Source: Trinickia soli
GTDB taxonomy: Bacteria > Pseudomonadota > Gammaproteobacteria > Burkholderiales > Burkholderiaceae
Length of the DNA stretch: 64,000 nucleotides
Assembly: GCF_002879855.1 (NCBI RefSeq)
Contig: NZ_PNYB01000020.1
Span: forward strand, 1 to 64,000
Direction: 5' to 3'
The position numbers and the translations under genes were made by a program. Below the pieces are notes generated by a model. The model made no database searches. It was not told the DNA's origin and saw only the letters and a program-made list of their open reading frames with translations. The first letter of the stretch is position 1; the number at the start of each line of letters is the position of its first letter. Below, in pieces: positions 17,470 through 29,676 of this stretch.

Positions 17470-18948
17470 TTACAGTGCGACCGGCAGCGTATGCGCCATC
17501 GCGTTCAGGCAGAACGTCATGAGCGGGCCCGGCACGATCCCGAGCGCCACCACGGCAACGCCGTTCAGCACCAGCAGCCAACGGCCCGATGCATCGCTCG
17601 CCAGCGGCGACGAATCTTGCGGCGCATCGAAGTACATCAGCTTGACGATGCGCAGGTAGTAGAACGCGCCGAACAACGACGTGATCACCGCCAGCACGGC
17701 CAGCCAGGTCAGACCGGCGTTGACCGTGGCTTCGAGCACGGCGAGCTTCGCATAGAACCCGACGGTCGGCGGAATGCCGGCCAGCGAGAACATCATCGCC
17801 ATCATGACGAACGCGAACACCGGGCTGCGTTTGTTCAAGCCCTTGAAGTCGTCGAGCGTATCGGCTTCGAAATCGCGGCGCGCCAGCAACATGACGATGC
17901 CGAAGGAGCCGAGCGTCGTCAGCAGATAAATGATGCTGTAGAACATCGCCGAGCTATATGCGCTTGCCATGCCGTCAGCCTTGCCGTCGACCACGCCCGA
18001 GAGCAGACCGAGCAACACGAAGCCCATGTTCGAGATGGCCGAGTAAGCGAGCATACGCTTGACGTTGCGCTGCACGATACCGGTGAGGTTGCCGACGATC
18101 AGCGAGAGCGCCGCCAGGATCGTCAACATCTGTTGCCAATCGCCGGCCAGCGGCAGCACGCCCATCACGAGCAGACGCAGACCCCAGGCGAACGCCGCCA
18201 CCTTCGGGCCGCCGCCGACGAGCAGCGTCATGGCTGTCGGCGCGCCGTGGTAGACGTCGGGCACCCACATATGGAACGGCACCGCACCCATCTTGAATGC
18301 GACGCCGGCCACGATGAAGATCACGCCGAACAGCAGCACGACATTGTTGATGTGGCCCGACGCCACGGCTTTGAGGACTTCGTTCAGATCGAGCGAGCCC
18401 GTCGCGCCGTAAAGCATCGACATACCGTAGAGCAGGAAGCCCGAAGCCAATGCGCCCAGCACGTAGTACTTCATCGCCGCTTCGTTCGACTGCGAGGCAT
18501 CGCGACGCAGTGCAATTGCCGCGTAGAGCGACAGCGACATCAGTTCGAGCCCCAGGTACAGCGTCAGGAAGTTCGTGCCCGAGATCATGACGAGCTGGCC
18601 GAGCAGCGCGAACATGCCGAGCAGGAAATAATCCCCGCGGAACAGATTGCGATCTTCGAGGTACTTGCGCGAGTAGATCATCGTCACCGCATAACCGAGC
18701 GACACGACGGCCTTCATCGCACTCGCAAAGCCGTCGACGACGTACATGTGCGAGAAGAAGTAATGCGGCTGCGGATCGAACACGAGGGTGACGAACCAGA
18801 CGCCCGAGACGATCGACGCCAGCACGGCGATCAGATACGTCAGGCGCCGGCTCTGCTCGCCGCCGAACGTTTCGTTCAGCCACGCGAGGACGGCGGCCGC
18901 CATCAGCAGCCCATCGGGCAACAAGAGAGACATAGGGGCGTTTTGCAT
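17470..18948 (-). CDS. nuoN: NADH-quinone oxidoreductase subunit N
   Basis: 492 residues, about 14 membrane segments. It is one of the three Mrp-antiporter-like subunits that pump protons in complex I. Family marks include the Glu and Lys residues of the antiporter half-channels in YLGLELMSLSLYAAIAL, AFKMGAVPFHMWVPDVYHGAPT and YSAISNMGFVLLG. Length matches the usual 480-500. ATGs at 18948 and 18933 are both possible; 18948 is used. It is the last nuo gene, 24 bases after nuoM and 7 bases before DUF2818. Confidence 0.96.
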   Translation of the reverse strand: MQNAPMSLLLPDGLLMAAAVLAWLNETFGGEQSRRLTYLIAVLASIVSGVWFVTLVFDPQPHYFFSHMYVVDGFASAMKAVVSLGYAVTMIYSRKYLEDRNLFRGDYFLLGMFALLGQLVMISGTNFLTLYLGLELMSLSLYAAIALRRDASQSNEAAMKYYVLGALASGFLLYGMSMLYGATGSLDLNEVLKAVASGHINNVVLLFGVIFIVAGVAFKMGAVPFHMWVPDVYHGAPTAMTLLVGGGPKVAAFAWGLRLLVMGVLPLAGDWQQMLTILAALSLIVGNLTGIVQRNVKRMLAYSAISNMGFVLLGLLSGVVDGKADGMASAYSSAMFYSIIYLLTTLGSFGIVMLLARRDFEADTLDDFKGLNKRSPVFAFVMMAMMFSLAGIPPTVGFYAKLAVLEATVNAGLTWLAVLAVITSLFGAFYYLRIVKLMYFDAPQDSSPLASDASGRWLLVLNGVAVVALGIVPGPLMTFCLNAMAHTLPVAL

Positions 18949-18972
18949 GATCTTTTGTTCCTCCGCTCAGTG

Positions 18973-20463
18973 TTACTGCGACACCGGCAGTTTCGACTGC
19001 GCGACGTGGGAGAGGAGGTTTTCCACGGAGACGTGCATCACATCGGTGAAGGGCTTCGGATAGACGCCCATGAACAGCGTGAAAAAGGCCAGCACGCCGA
19101 GGATCAGGTACTCGCGAGAGTTGATGTCCTTCAGTTCCTTCACGTGCTCGTTCGTCACCGCGCCGAAGTACACGCGCTTGTACATCCACAGCGTGTAGGC
19201 CGCGCCGAGAATCAGCGTGAACGCTGCGCCGAAAGCAATCCAGAAGTTGAACTGAACCGCGGCGAGAATCACCATGAACTCGCCGACGAAACCGGACGTG
19301 CCCGGCAAGCCGCAGTTCGCCATCGAGAACAGCATCACGAGCGCGGCGAACTTCGGCATGACGTTGACGACGCCACCGTAGTCGGCGATCTGACGCGAGT
19401 GCATGCGGTCATAAAGCACGCCGATGCACAGGAACATCGCGCCCGATACGAAGCCGTGCGAGATCATCTGCACGATCGCGCCTTCGACGCCGAGCTGGTT
19501 GAAGATGAAAAAGCCGAGCGTGACGAAACCCATGTGCGCGATCGACGAATACGCGACGAGCTTCTTCATGTCGGCCTGCACCATCGCGACGAGGCCGATG
19601 TAAATCACGGCGATCAGCGACAGCGTGATGATGACCGGGGCGAGCGTATGGCTTGCATCGGGTGCGATCGGCAGCGAAAAACGCAGGAAACCGTATGCGC
19701 CGAGCTTCAGCATGATCGCGGCCAGCACGACCGAGCCGCCCGTCGGCGCTTCCACGTGCGCGTCAGGCAACCACGTGTGGACCGGCCACATCGGCACTTT
19801 CACCGCGAACGCCAGGAAGAACGCTATGAACAGCAACACCTGCGGCGTCATCGCGAGTTGGGTGTTCTGCCACGTCGCCAGATCGAACGTACCCGTTTGG
19901 ACGTAGAGGTAGATCAGCGCGACCAGCATCAACAGCGAGCCGGCCAGCGTATAGAGGAAGAACTTGAACGCGGCGTAAATCCGGTTCGGGCCGCCCCACA
20001 CGCCGATGATCAGATACATCGGGATCAGCGTCGCTTCGAAGAACACGTAGAACAACAGGCCGTCAGCCGCCGAGAACACGCCGATCATGATCCCCGAGAG
20101 GATCAGGAACGCGGCCATGTACTGCGACACGTGTTCGGTAATGACTTCCCAACCGGCGATCACGACGATGACCGTGATCAACGCCGTCAGGACGACGAAC
20201 CACATCGAGATGCCGTCGACGCCGAGGTGATACGTGATGTGGAAGCGTTCGATCCAATTCGCCTGTTCGACGAACTGCAACGCGGCGCTCGACGAATCGA
20301 AGCCGGTAATCAGCGGCAGCGTCACGAGCAGGCCGAGGATCGAGCCGATCAACGCCAGCCAGCGCGCGGGACCCGGGTTCTTGTCGGAACCGACAGCAAG
20401 AACGGCCAGACCGAAGACGATCGGCAGCCAGATCGCGGTACTTAGAATCGGAAAAGAGTGCAT
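18973..20463 (-). CDS. nuoM: NADH-quinone oxidoreductase subunit M
   Basis: 496 residues, about 14 membrane segments, an antiporter-like proton-pumping subunit. Visible signatures are FFEATLIPMYLIIG (conserved Glu), VKVPMWPVHTWLPDAHVEAPT (channel Lys and Trp-Leu-Pro-Asp) and YSSIAHMGFVTLG. The start is the ATG at 20463. It lies 15 bases downstream of nuoL and 24 bases upstream of nuoN in the operon. Confidence 0.97.
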   Translation of the reverse strand: MHSFPILSTAIWLPIVFGLAVLAVGSDKNPGPARWLALIGSILGLLVTLPLITGFDSSSAALQFVEQANWIERFHITYHLGVDGISMWFVVLTALITVIVVIAGWEVITEHVSQYMAAFLILSGIMIGVFSAADGLLFYVFFEATLIPMYLIIGVWGGPNRIYAAFKFFLYTLAGSLLMLVALIYLYVQTGTFDLATWQNTQLAMTPQVLLFIAFFLAFAVKVPMWPVHTWLPDAHVEAPTGGSVVLAAIMLKLGAYGFLRFSLPIAPDASHTLAPVIITLSLIAVIYIGLVAMVQADMKKLVAYSSIAHMGFVTLGFFIFNQLGVEGAIVQMISHGFVSGAMFLCIGVLYDRMHSRQIADYGGVVNVMPKFAALVMLFSMANCGLPGTSGFVGEFMVILAAVQFNFWIAFGAAFTLILGAAYTLWMYKRVYFGAVTNEHVKELKDINSREYLILGVLAFFTLFMGVYPKPFTDVMHVSVENLLSHVAQSKLPVSQ

Positions 20464-20478
20464 TAAGTGTCCCCCGCC

Positions 20479-22551
<2,073 letters not shown>

Positions 22552-22568
22552 AACCGCAGTGCCTGAAT

Positions 22569-22874
22569 TTAACCTTTGAGCTGATCGAGATCCTCGACGT
22601 TGATCGTGTCGAGAGTACGGAACAGGGTCACGAGAATCGCGAGACCGATCGCCGCTTCTGCCGCGGCCACCGTCAGCACGAAGAACACGAAGATCTGCCC
22701 GTGTATGTCGCCGAGGTAGTGCGAGAACGCGACGAAGTTCGTGTTCACCGCGAGCAGGATCAGTTCGATCGCCATCAGGATGATGATGACGTTGCGACGA
22801 TTCAGGAAAATGCCGACGACGCCGATCGCAAACAGGATCGCGCCGAGAACGAGGTAATGAGCCAGGGACAACAT
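22569..22874 (-). CDS. nuoK: NADH-quinone oxidoreductase subunit K
   Basis: 101 residues with three membrane helices, the usual size. Two conserved membrane Glu residues are present: [14 protein letters not shown] and [12 protein letters not shown], which form part of the proton path linking quinone reduction to the antiporter subunits. The ATG at 22874 gives the family N-terminus [12 protein letters not shown]; a start 21 bases upstream would add unrelated residues. It is followed by nuoL and preceded by nuoJ, 17 bases away. Confidence 0.97.
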   Translation of the reverse strand: MLSLAHYLVLGAILFAIGVVGIFLNRRNVIIILMAIELILLAVNTNFVAFSHYLGDIHGQIFVFFVLTVAAAEAAIGLAILVTLFRTLDTINVEDLDQLKG

Positions 22875-22891
22875 GTTTTTCTCCTCGACGC

Positions 22892-23578
22892 TCAACGATT
22901 GCTGTCGACCGCGCCCGCGCCGACATTCGCATTGGGCTCGCCGGCTGCGCCTTCGGCCGAAGCCGGCAGCGTCGACCTCTCGGCCGGCATCTTCACGATG
23001 CGCACGCGGTCCTGCGCGCGCACCTTCACTTGGTCCGACACGCGCTGGCGCTTGCTGTCCTTGCCCTTGCGCGCCGTCAGCGCGATCGCCGCGATGATCG
23101 CAACGAGCAGCACGAGGCCGGCCACTTCGAACGCGAATACGTAATCGGTGTAGATGACCTTGCCGATCAGGTACGTGTTCGACATGGTGCCCGCACCGGC
23201 CGCGACGGCCTCGCGTACCGGCGTGGTCGTGGCGCCGTAGCCGTGCCAGAGGATCAGCGCCGTTTCGACGATGATGATCGCGCCCACGACCGTGGCCATC
23301 GGCACGAAGCGCTTGAAGTCTTTGCGCAGCACGTCGAGATTGATGTCGAGCATCATCACGACGAACAGGAACAGGACCATCACCGCGCCGACGTAGAGCA
23401 GCACGAGCAGAATCGCGAGGAATTCGGCCTCGAGCAGCATCCAGATGGCCGCCGCGTTGAAGAACGCGAGCACGAGAAAGAGCGCGGACCCGACCGGGTT
23501 GCGCGACGTGATCACCTTCAGCGCCGACACAGTCAGCAGCAGCGCGAAGATGTAAAACAGTACGGTCGTGAATTCCAT
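22892..23578 (-). CDS. nuoJ: NADH-quinone oxidoreductase subunit J
   Basis: 228 residues. Residues 1-165 hold the five membrane helices typical of NuoJ, with the conserved [17 protein letters not shown] helix (pi-bulge region) near residues 60-76. Residues 165-228 are a hydrophilic Lys/Arg then Ala/Gly-rich tail that most family members lack or have shorter. It is separated from nuoI by 133 bases, the longest gap in the operon, where two stem-loops lie. Confidence 0.96.
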   Translation of the reverse strand: MEFTTVLFYIFALLLTVSALKVITSRNPVGSALFLVLAFFNAAAIWMLLEAEFLAILLVLLYVGAVMVLFLFVVMMLDINLDVLRKDFKRFVPMATVVGAIIIVETALILWHGYGATTTPVREAVAAGAGTMSNTYLIGKVIYTDYVFAFEVAGLVLLVAIIAAIALTARKGKDSKRQRVSDQVKVRAQDRVRIVKMPAERSTLPASAEGAAGEPNANVGAGAVDSNR

Positions 23579-23625
23579 GATTACCGGTTCATCGTTAGCT
23601 CATCAATCAGGCGTGGTAGCCGGCG

Positions 23626-23666
23626 GCGGCATGCCGCGGCCGGCCGTGGCGGTCGACACCGCCACG
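23626..23666 (-). other. Two stem-loops in the nuoI-nuoJ spacer
   Basis: A 12-base perfect palindrome (GCGGCATGCCGC, 23626-23637) is followed by a 9-bp stem with a CGAC loop (23645-23653 pairing with 23658-23666). They sit in the 133-base gap between nuoI and nuoJ, and no U-run follows on the mRNA strand. They are more likely mRNA-stability or processing structures than terminators. Confidence 0.5.
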
Positions 23667-23711
23667 TCGTCCCAACTACGCGTCGAGCAAAAGCAACTGC
23701 GTTACTGCTTA

Positions 23712-24200
23712 TCAACGATACGGCGCGTCGGCCGCTTTCGACGCCGCAATCTCGGCCTCGTAGCGATCGCCCACCGCGAGCAGCATGTCCTTCGTGAAGT
23801 ACAGATCGCCGCGCTTTTCGCCGTGATACTCGAGGATGCTCGTCTCGACGATCGAATCGACGGGGCAGCTTTCCTCGCAGAAACCGCAGAAGATGCACTT
23901 GGTCAGATCGATGTCGTAGCGCGTCGTACGGCGCGTGTTGTCCGCGCGCACTTCCGACTCGATCGTGATGGCAAGCGCCGGGCACACCGCTTCGCACAGC
24001 TTGCAGGCGATGCAGCGCTCTTCGCCGTTTTCATAGCGGCGCAGCGCGTGCAGACCGCGAAAGCGCGGCGACAGCGGCGTCTTTTCCTCGGGGAACTGCA
24101 CCGTGAACTTGCGCTTGAACGTGTATTTACCCGTCAGCGCCAGGCCCTTGAGGAGCTCGGTCAGGAAAAACGTCTTGAAGAAATTTTGAATAGCGTTCAT
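23712..24200 (-). CDS. nuoI: NADH-quinone oxidoreductase subunit I
   Basis: 162 residues. It carries the two [4Fe-4S] clusters N6a and N6b, seen as [16 protein letters not shown] and [16 protein letters not shown] (two CxxCxxCxxxCP motifs). These pass electrons from the NuoG chain to NuoB. An amphipathic N-terminal helix ([19 protein letters not shown]) anchors it to the membrane side. It starts 12 bases after nuoH. Confidence 0.98.
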   Translation of the reverse strand: MNAIQNFFKTFFLTELLKGLALTGKYTFKRKFTVQFPEEKTPLSPRFRGLHALRRYENGEERCIACKLCEAVCPALAITIESEVRADNTRRTTRYDIDLTKCIFCGFCEESCPVDSIVETSILEYHGEKRGDLYFTKDMLLAVGDRYEAEIAASKAADAPYR

Positions 24201-24212
24201 TTCGCTCGCCCT

Positions 24213-25277
24213 TTATTTCCAGATGTTCAGCGGCGACATGATCCAGAAGCCGACCACCACCACCCAGACGATGCACACGGGCAGGAACACCTTCCAGCCC
24301 AGACGCATGATCTGGTCATAGCGATAGCGCGGGAACGTCGCACGGGCCCAGATGAACACCGACAACAGCAGGAATACCTTCAGCATGAGCCAGAAGATGC
24401 CGGGGATGAACGACAGGAAGCCGAACGGCGCGCTCCAGCCACCGAGGAACATCGTCGCGGCCAACGCCGAGATCACGATCATGTTGATGTACTCGGCGAG
24501 GAAGAACAGCGCAAACGCCATCCCCGAGTAATCGATCATGTGACCGGCCACGATTTCCGACTCCCCTTCCACCACGTCGAACGGGTGGCGGTTCGTTTCG
24601 GCGATGCCCGAGATGAAGTAGACGACAAACACGGGCAACAACGGCAGCCAGTTCCACGAGAGGAACGTGATGCCATGCGAGGCAAAGAAGCCGCGCATTT
24701 GCGAGCCGACGATATCCGACAGGTTCAGGCTGCCCGAAGTCATCAGCACGACGACGAGCGCGAAGCCCATCGACACTTCGTACGAGACCATCTGCGCCGC
24801 GGCGCGCATCGCGCCGAGAAACGCATACTTCGAGTTCGAGGCCCAGCCGGCCAGAATCACACCGTACACACCGATCGACGAAATCGCGATGACGTAGAGC
24901 AGCCCGGCGTTGATGTCGCCGAGCACCGCCCGCGCCTGGAACGGAATCACGGCCCAGACCGCGAAGGCGGGCACCACCGTCATGATCGGCGCGATCAGAT
25001 AGAGCGAGCGGCTTGCCGCCGTCGGCTGAATCACTTCCTTGAGCAACAGCTTCAGCACGTCGGCGATCGGCTGCAGCAGACCGGCGGGTCCGACGCGGTT
25101 CGGCCCGAGACGCACGTGCATCCAGCCGATGAGCTTACGTTCCCAGAGAATCAGGTAGGCGACGCACAGCAGAATTGCGACGGAGACGACGACGATGCGC
25201 ACGAGCGCCCACACCGTGGGCCATGCTGCACCGAGCGCCTGCGCGCCCCCCGCGTTGATCGTATCGAACAAGCTCAT
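24213..25277 (-). CDS. nuoH: NADH-quinone oxidoreductase subunit H
   Basis: 354 residues with eight membrane helices. It forms the quinone-binding tunnel at the junction of the two arms. Conserved parts include [20 protein letters not shown] and [19 protein letters not shown], the latter holding the acidic residues that start the proton path. Its ATG at 25277 directly abuts the nuoG stop codon (no spacer), suggesting translational coupling. Confidence 0.98.
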   Translation of the reverse strand: MSLFDTINAGGAQALGAAWPTVWALVRIVVVSVAILLCVAYLILWERKLIGWMHVRLGPNRVGPAGLLQPIADVLKLLLKEVIQPTAASRSLYLIAPIMTVVPAFAVWAVIPFQARAVLGDINAGLLYVIAISSIGVYGVILAGWASNSKYAFLGAMRAAAQMVSYEVSMGFALVVVLMTSGSLNLSDIVGSQMRGFFASHGITFLSWNWLPLLPVFVVYFISGIAETNRHPFDVVEGESEIVAGHMIDYSGMAFALFFLAEYINMIVISALAATMFLGGWSAPFGFLSFIPGIFWLMLKVFLLLSVFIWARATFPRYRYDQIMRLGWKVFLPVCIVWVVVVGFWIMSPLNIWK

Positions 25278-27608
25278 TTACGCCTTCTCCACCACGAGTG
25301 TTCCGAACAGGCCGCCCAGCGCCGCGCCCAACTGCGTGCCGGCCGAGACGCGCACCGCCGTCGGAGCGAGCATCGCATCGCGCGTCGCGCCGGCCTCGAC
25401 CGAGCGGTCGCCCTGGCGCACGCGCACCTTGTCGCCTTCCTTCAAGCCAAGCTGGTCGAACAGCGCAGCAGGCAGGCCGACCTGGGCCGCCACGCGGCTC
25501 GCCGCCGTCAGATGCAGCGACGGCGCGCGGCGCACGAGCGCATCGGCGTGATAGATCGGCACGTCGGCGATGCGCTCGAGCGCACCGTTCGTTGCCGTCT
25601 GCGCGCCGCGTGCGATCGGGGCCTGCGTGCGGTTGGACAGGCGCGTCGTATCGACGCCCTGCGGCAGCGCCGCGTTGCGCACTTCTTCGACCGTGTCGTA
25701 ATCGAAACCGGCCAGGCCGAGCACGTTGCCGATCACGCGCAGCACCTTCCAGCCCGGGCGTGTTTCGCCGAGCGGACGCACAACGCCGTTGAACGCCTGC
25801 AACGTGCCTTCCGCGTTGACGAACGCACCGGCCGTTTCCGTGAACGGCGCGATCGGCAGCAGCACGTCGGCGTAATCGAGGCCCGTCTTGAACGGCGACA
25901 GTACGACGACCGTTTCCGCCTGACCCAGTGCGGCAAGCGCCTGGGTCGGATCGGCCGTATCGAATTGCGGTTCGAGGTTCAGCAGCACATAGCCCTTGCG
26001 CGGCTTTGCGAATGCTTCGCGTGCGTTCGCACCCTGTGCGCCCGGCAGTGCGCCGACGAGATGCGCGCCGACCGTGTTCGCCGCTTCCGTCAGGAAGCCG
26101 AGCGTGGCGCCGGTTTGCTCGGCGATCCACTGCGCGAGCGCGTGAATGCGCGAGAACTCGGGATGCTGTACGGCGCTGTTGCCGAGCAGCACGGCGCGCT
26201 TTTCACCGTTTGCGAGCGCGGCGGCCACTTCTTGCGCGGCTGCCGACGCTTGCGCGCCCGCGACGCCTTCGGGCAACGCGACACCGCGTGCTTGCGAGAC
26301 GGCGGAGGCGATACCGGCCAACGCGTCGACCCAGGCCGACGGCGCGGCGACGATCGTCTTCGCCGTCGGAATCAGCGAGTTGTCGCCCGTGGCGTGCAGC
26401 AGATGCAGCTTCGCGCCCGTGCGCGCCGCCTGACGCAGACGCGCGGCCATCAGCGGATGATCGCGACGCAGGAACGAACCGATGACGAAGGCGCTATCGA
26501 GCGTCGACAAATCGGCGAGCGGCATGCCGAGCCACGGTGCGCCCGCGGTCGATGCCGGGAAATCGGATTGACGCAGGCGGAAGTCGACGTTCGACGTGCC
26601 GAGCCCTTGCGCCAGTTGCTTGAGCAGGAACAGCTCTTCGACCGTGCTGTGCGCGCTGCCGAGCACGGCGAGCGCATCGGCGCCGTGATCGGCCGCCACG
26701 CCCTTCAGGCTCTTCGCGACGTACTCCAGCGCCGTCTGCCAATCGGTTTCGATCCATTGGCCGCCTTGCTTGATCATCGGCTGCGTCAGGCGATCTTCGC
26801 TGTACAGGCCTTCGTACGAGAAGCGGTCCTTATCGGAGATCCAGCATTCGTTGATCGCTTCGTTCTCGAGCGGCAAGGCGCGCATGACGCGATTGTTCTT
26901 GCTCTGCACGACGAGGTTCGCGCCGACGGAATCGTGCGGGCTGACCGACTTGCGGCGCGACAGCTCCCATGTGCGGGCGCTATAGCGGAACGGCTTGCTC
27001 GTGAGCGCGCCGACCGGGCACAGATCGATCATGTTGCCCGACAGTTCCGAGTCGACGGTCTTGCCGACGAACGTCGTGATTTCCGAGTGCTCGCCGCGGC
27101 CGAGCATGCCGAGCTCCATGACGCCGGCGATTTCCTGGCCGAAGCGAACGCAGCGCGTGCAGTGAATGCAGCGCGTCATCTCTTCCATCGAAATCAGCGG
27201 CCCCACGTTCTTGTGGAAGACCACGCGCTTCTCTTCCGCATAGCGCGAAGCCGACTTGCCGTAGCCGACGGCCAGGTCTTGCAGCTGACACTCGCCGCCC
27301 TGATCGCAGATCGGGCAATCGAGCGGGTGATTGATGAGCAGAAATTCCATCACCGATTGCTGTGCCTTGACGGCCTTGTCGGACGTCGTGCGCACGACCA
27401 TGCCGGCCGACACGGGGGTCGCACACGCGGGCACGGCCTTCGGCATCTTCTCGACTTCGACGAGACACATGCGGCAGTTGGCCGCGATCGAAAGCTTCTT
27501 GTGATAGCAGAAGTGAGGAATGTACGTGTCGACCTTATGCGCAGCCTGGATGACCATGCTGCCTTCCGGCACCTCGACCTTCTTCCCGTCTATTTCAAGT
27601 TCAACCAT
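25278..27608 (-). CDS. nuoG: NADH-quinone oxidoreductase subunit G
   Basis: 776 residues, the largest complex I subunit. The N-terminal 2Fe-2S ferredoxin domain uses Cys in HFCYHKKLSIAANCRMCLVEV and PACATPV (cluster N1b). A His-Cys3 cluster follows (CPICDQGGECQLQD, N5) and then CIHCTRCVRFGQEI with a later Cys (N4). A molybdopterin-oxidoreductase-like domain (about 220-776) has lost cofactor-binding function in this family. It is followed without a gap by nuoH and preceded by nuoF, 135 bases away. Confidence 0.97.
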   Translation of the reverse strand: MVELEIDGKKVEVPEGSMVIQAAHKVDTYIPHFCYHKKLSIAANCRMCLVEVEKMPKAVPACATPVSAGMVVRTTSDKAVKAQQSVMEFLLINHPLDCPICDQGGECQLQDLAVGYGKSASRYAEEKRVVFHKNVGPLISMEEMTRCIHCTRCVRFGQEIAGVMELGMLGRGEHSEITTFVGKTVDSELSGNMIDLCPVGALTSKPFRYSARTWELSRRKSVSPHDSVGANLVVQSKNNRVMRALPLENEAINECWISDKDRFSYEGLYSEDRLTQPMIKQGGQWIETDWQTALEYVAKSLKGVAADHGADALAVLGSAHSTVEELFLLKQLAQGLGTSNVDFRLRQSDFPASTAGAPWLGMPLADLSTLDSAFVIGSFLRRDHPLMAARLRQAARTGAKLHLLHATGDNSLIPTAKTIVAAPSAWVDALAGIASAVSQARGVALPEGVAGAQASAAAQEVAAALANGEKRAVLLGNSAVQHPEFSRIHALAQWIAEQTGATLGFLTEAANTVGAHLVGALPGAQGANAREAFAKPRKGYVLLNLEPQFDTADPTQALAALGQAETVVVLSPFKTGLDYADVLLPIAPFTETAGAFVNAEGTLQAFNGVVRPLGETRPGWKVLRVIGNVLGLAGFDYDTVEEVRNAALPQGVDTTRLSNRTQAPIARGAQTATNGALERIADVPIYHADALVRRAPSLHLTAASRVAAQVGLPAALFDQLGLKEGDKVRVRQGDRSVEAGATRDAMLAPTAVRVSAGTQLGAALGGLFGTLVVEKA

Positions 27609-27743
27609 GATGGTGAATGGTCCTTAACCTATTTACCGCTCAATCTTTTGCTCGCTGAACCGCCCCGCCGAAGGTCGTTCGGCGGGCGGCCGGAATGAAG
27701 CGATGATTCCGTGCGACGTACCGCGACGCTCACGGCCGAGCCG

Positions 27744-29072
27744 TTATGCAGTCACCGCGTCGGCAGCATGCGACACACCCGCGTGGCCGCCTACGAGGCA
27801 ACGCTTGTGCTCCACGTGATATGCGAATTCGTCCCAGTAATGCTTCAGCATGCCGCGCACGGGCATTGCCGCCGCATCGCCGAGGGCGCAAATCGTACGG
27901 CCCATGATGTTCTCGGCCACCGAATTGAGCAGATCGAGATCTTCCTGGCGCCCCTGACCGTGCTCGATGCGATTGACGACGCGATAGAGCCAGCCCGTCC
28001 CTTCGCGGCACGGCGTGCATTGGCCGCACGACTCTTCATAGTAGAAGTACGACAGACGCAGCAGCGAGCGCACCATGCAACGCGTTTCGTCCATGACGAT
28101 CACGGCGCCCGAGCCCAGCATCGAGCCGGCCTTCGCGATCGAATCGTAATCCATGTCCGTCTGCATCATCAGGTCGCCCGGCACGACAGGCGCCGACGAG
28201 CCCCCCGGAATAACGGCTTTCAGCTTCTTGCCGCCGCGCATGCCGCCAGCCAATTCCATCAACGTCGCGAACGGCGTACCGAGCGGAATTTCGTAGTTGC
28301 CCGGACGTTCGACGTCGCCCGACACCGAGAAGATCTTCGTTCCGCCGTTGTTCGGCTTGCCGAGTTCGAGATAGGCCTGCGGCCCGATCTCGAGCAGGAA
28401 CGGCACCGCGGCGAACGTCTCGGTGTTGTTGATCGTCGTAGGCTTGCCATAGACGCCGAAGCTGGCCGGGAACGGCGGCTTGAAGCGCGGCTGGCCTTTC
28501 TTGCCTTCGAGCGATTCGAGCAACGCGGTTTCTTCGCCGCAAATATAGGCGCCGTAGCCGTGATGCGCGTAGAGCTCGAACGAGAATCCCGAACCGAGGA
28601 TGTTATCGCCGAGGAAACCGGCACGACGCGCCTCGTCGAGCGCCTCTTCGAAGCGTTTGTACACTTCAAAGATTTCGCCGTGAATGTAGTTGTAGCCGAC
28701 CGTGATGCCCATTGCGTAGGCGCCGATCGCCATCCCTTCGATGAGCGAATGCGGATTCCAGCGCAGGATGTCGCGGTCCTTGAACGTGCCCGGTTCGCCT
28801 TCGTCCGAATTGCAGACGAGGTACTTTTGCCCCGGGAACTGACGCGGCATGAAGCTCCACTTCAAGCCCGTCGGAAAGCCCGCGCCGCCACGACCGCGCA
28901 GGCCCGAAGCCTTGACGTCGGCAATGACCTGCTCGGGCGGAATTTTCTCTTCGAGGATACGGCGCAGCTGCTTGTAGCCGCCGCGCGCGACGTAATCGTC
29001 GAGATGCCAGTTCTCGCCGTTCAGGCCGGCGAGAATCAGCGGTTTGATGTGACGGTCGTGCAAAGACGTCAT
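27744..29072 (-). CDS. nuoF: NADH-quinone oxidoreductase subunit F
   Basis: 442 residues, the NADH-oxidising subunit. [16 protein letters not shown] is the NADH/FMN glycine-rich site and [14 protein letters not shown] contacts FMN. The N3 [4Fe-4S] cluster uses [15 protein letters not shown] plus a later Cys. The start at 29072 overlaps the nuoE stop as ATGA, so the two subunits of the peripheral tip are translationally coupled. A longer in-frame extension upstream lies within nuoE and is not used. Confidence 0.98.
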   Translation of the reverse strand: MTSLHDRHIKPLILAGLNGENWHLDDYVARGGYKQLRRILEEKIPPEQVIADVKASGLRGRGGAGFPTGLKWSFMPRQFPGQKYLVCNSDEGEPGTFKDRDILRWNPHSLIEGMAIGAYAMGITVGYNYIHGEIFEVYKRFEEALDEARRAGFLGDNILGSGFSFELYAHHGYGAYICGEETALLESLEGKKGQPRFKPPFPASFGVYGKPTTINNTETFAAVPFLLEIGPQAYLELGKPNNGGTKIFSVSGDVERPGNYEIPLGTPFATLMELAGGMRGGKKLKAVIPGGSSAPVVPGDLMMQTDMDYDSIAKAGSMLGSGAVIVMDETRCMVRSLLRLSYFYYEESCGQCTPCREGTGWLYRVVNRIEHGQGRQEDLDLLNSVAENIMGRTICALGDAAAMPVRGMLKHYWDEFAYHVEHKRCLVGGHAGVSHAADAVTA

Positions 29073-29554
29073 TTCGAAAGCTCCTCGAGCAAAGCGTCGA
29101 TCTTCTCGCGGCTCATGAAGCTGCACATGCGATGATTGTTCACGAGCAGCACCGGTGCGTCGCCGCACGAGCCGAAGCATTCGCCTTCCTTGAGCGTGAA
29201 CCTGCCGTCGGGCGTCGTTTCGCCGAAGTCGATGCCGAGCTTCTGTTTCAAATAATCGGCCGTGGCCTCGGCCCCGCCATGGGGCCCGAGCTGGCACGGC
29301 AGGTTCGTGCAGAGCGTGATCTTGTGCTTACCGACGGGCGAGGTCTCGTACATCGTGTAGAAGGTCGCGACCTCCTGCACGGCAACGGCCGGCATGCCCA
29401 GGTAATCGGCCACGAACTGCATCAGTTCGGGCGACAGCCAGCCGTGCTCCTCTTGAGCCACGGCCAACGCCGACATCACGGCGGACTGTTTCTGATCGGC
29501 GGGATACTTCGCCACCGCGCGATCGATTTCTTTCAGGCCTTCAGCTGAGATCAT
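29069..29554 (-). CDS. nuoE: NADH-quinone oxidoreductase subunit E
   Basis: 161 residues with a thioredoxin-like fold. The [2Fe-2S] cluster N1a is bound by Cys in [10 protein letters not shown] and [10 protein letters not shown]. It sits beside NuoF at the NADH end of the complex. The ATG at 29554 gives the family start [11 protein letters not shown]. It overlaps nuoF by ATGA and starts 122 bases after the end of nuoD. Confidence 0.97.
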   Translation of the reverse strand: MISAEGLKEIDRAVAKYPADQKQSAVMSALAVAQEEHGWLSPELMQFVADYLGMPAVAVQEVATFYTMYETSPVGKHKITLCTNLPCQLGPHGGAEATADYLKQKLGIDFGETTPDGRFTLKEGECFGSCGDAPVLLVNNHRMCSFMSREKIDALLEELSK

Positions 29555-29676
29555 TTTGTGAACACGAACTCTTTCAATTCCTACCGAACGAAAACCTGCC
29601 GCCTTTGCTCGTTGCGACAGACCCGGCGCGGCTGGCGGGGAGCGATGCCCCTCGCCCACTGCGCGCCGTGCGGCGC

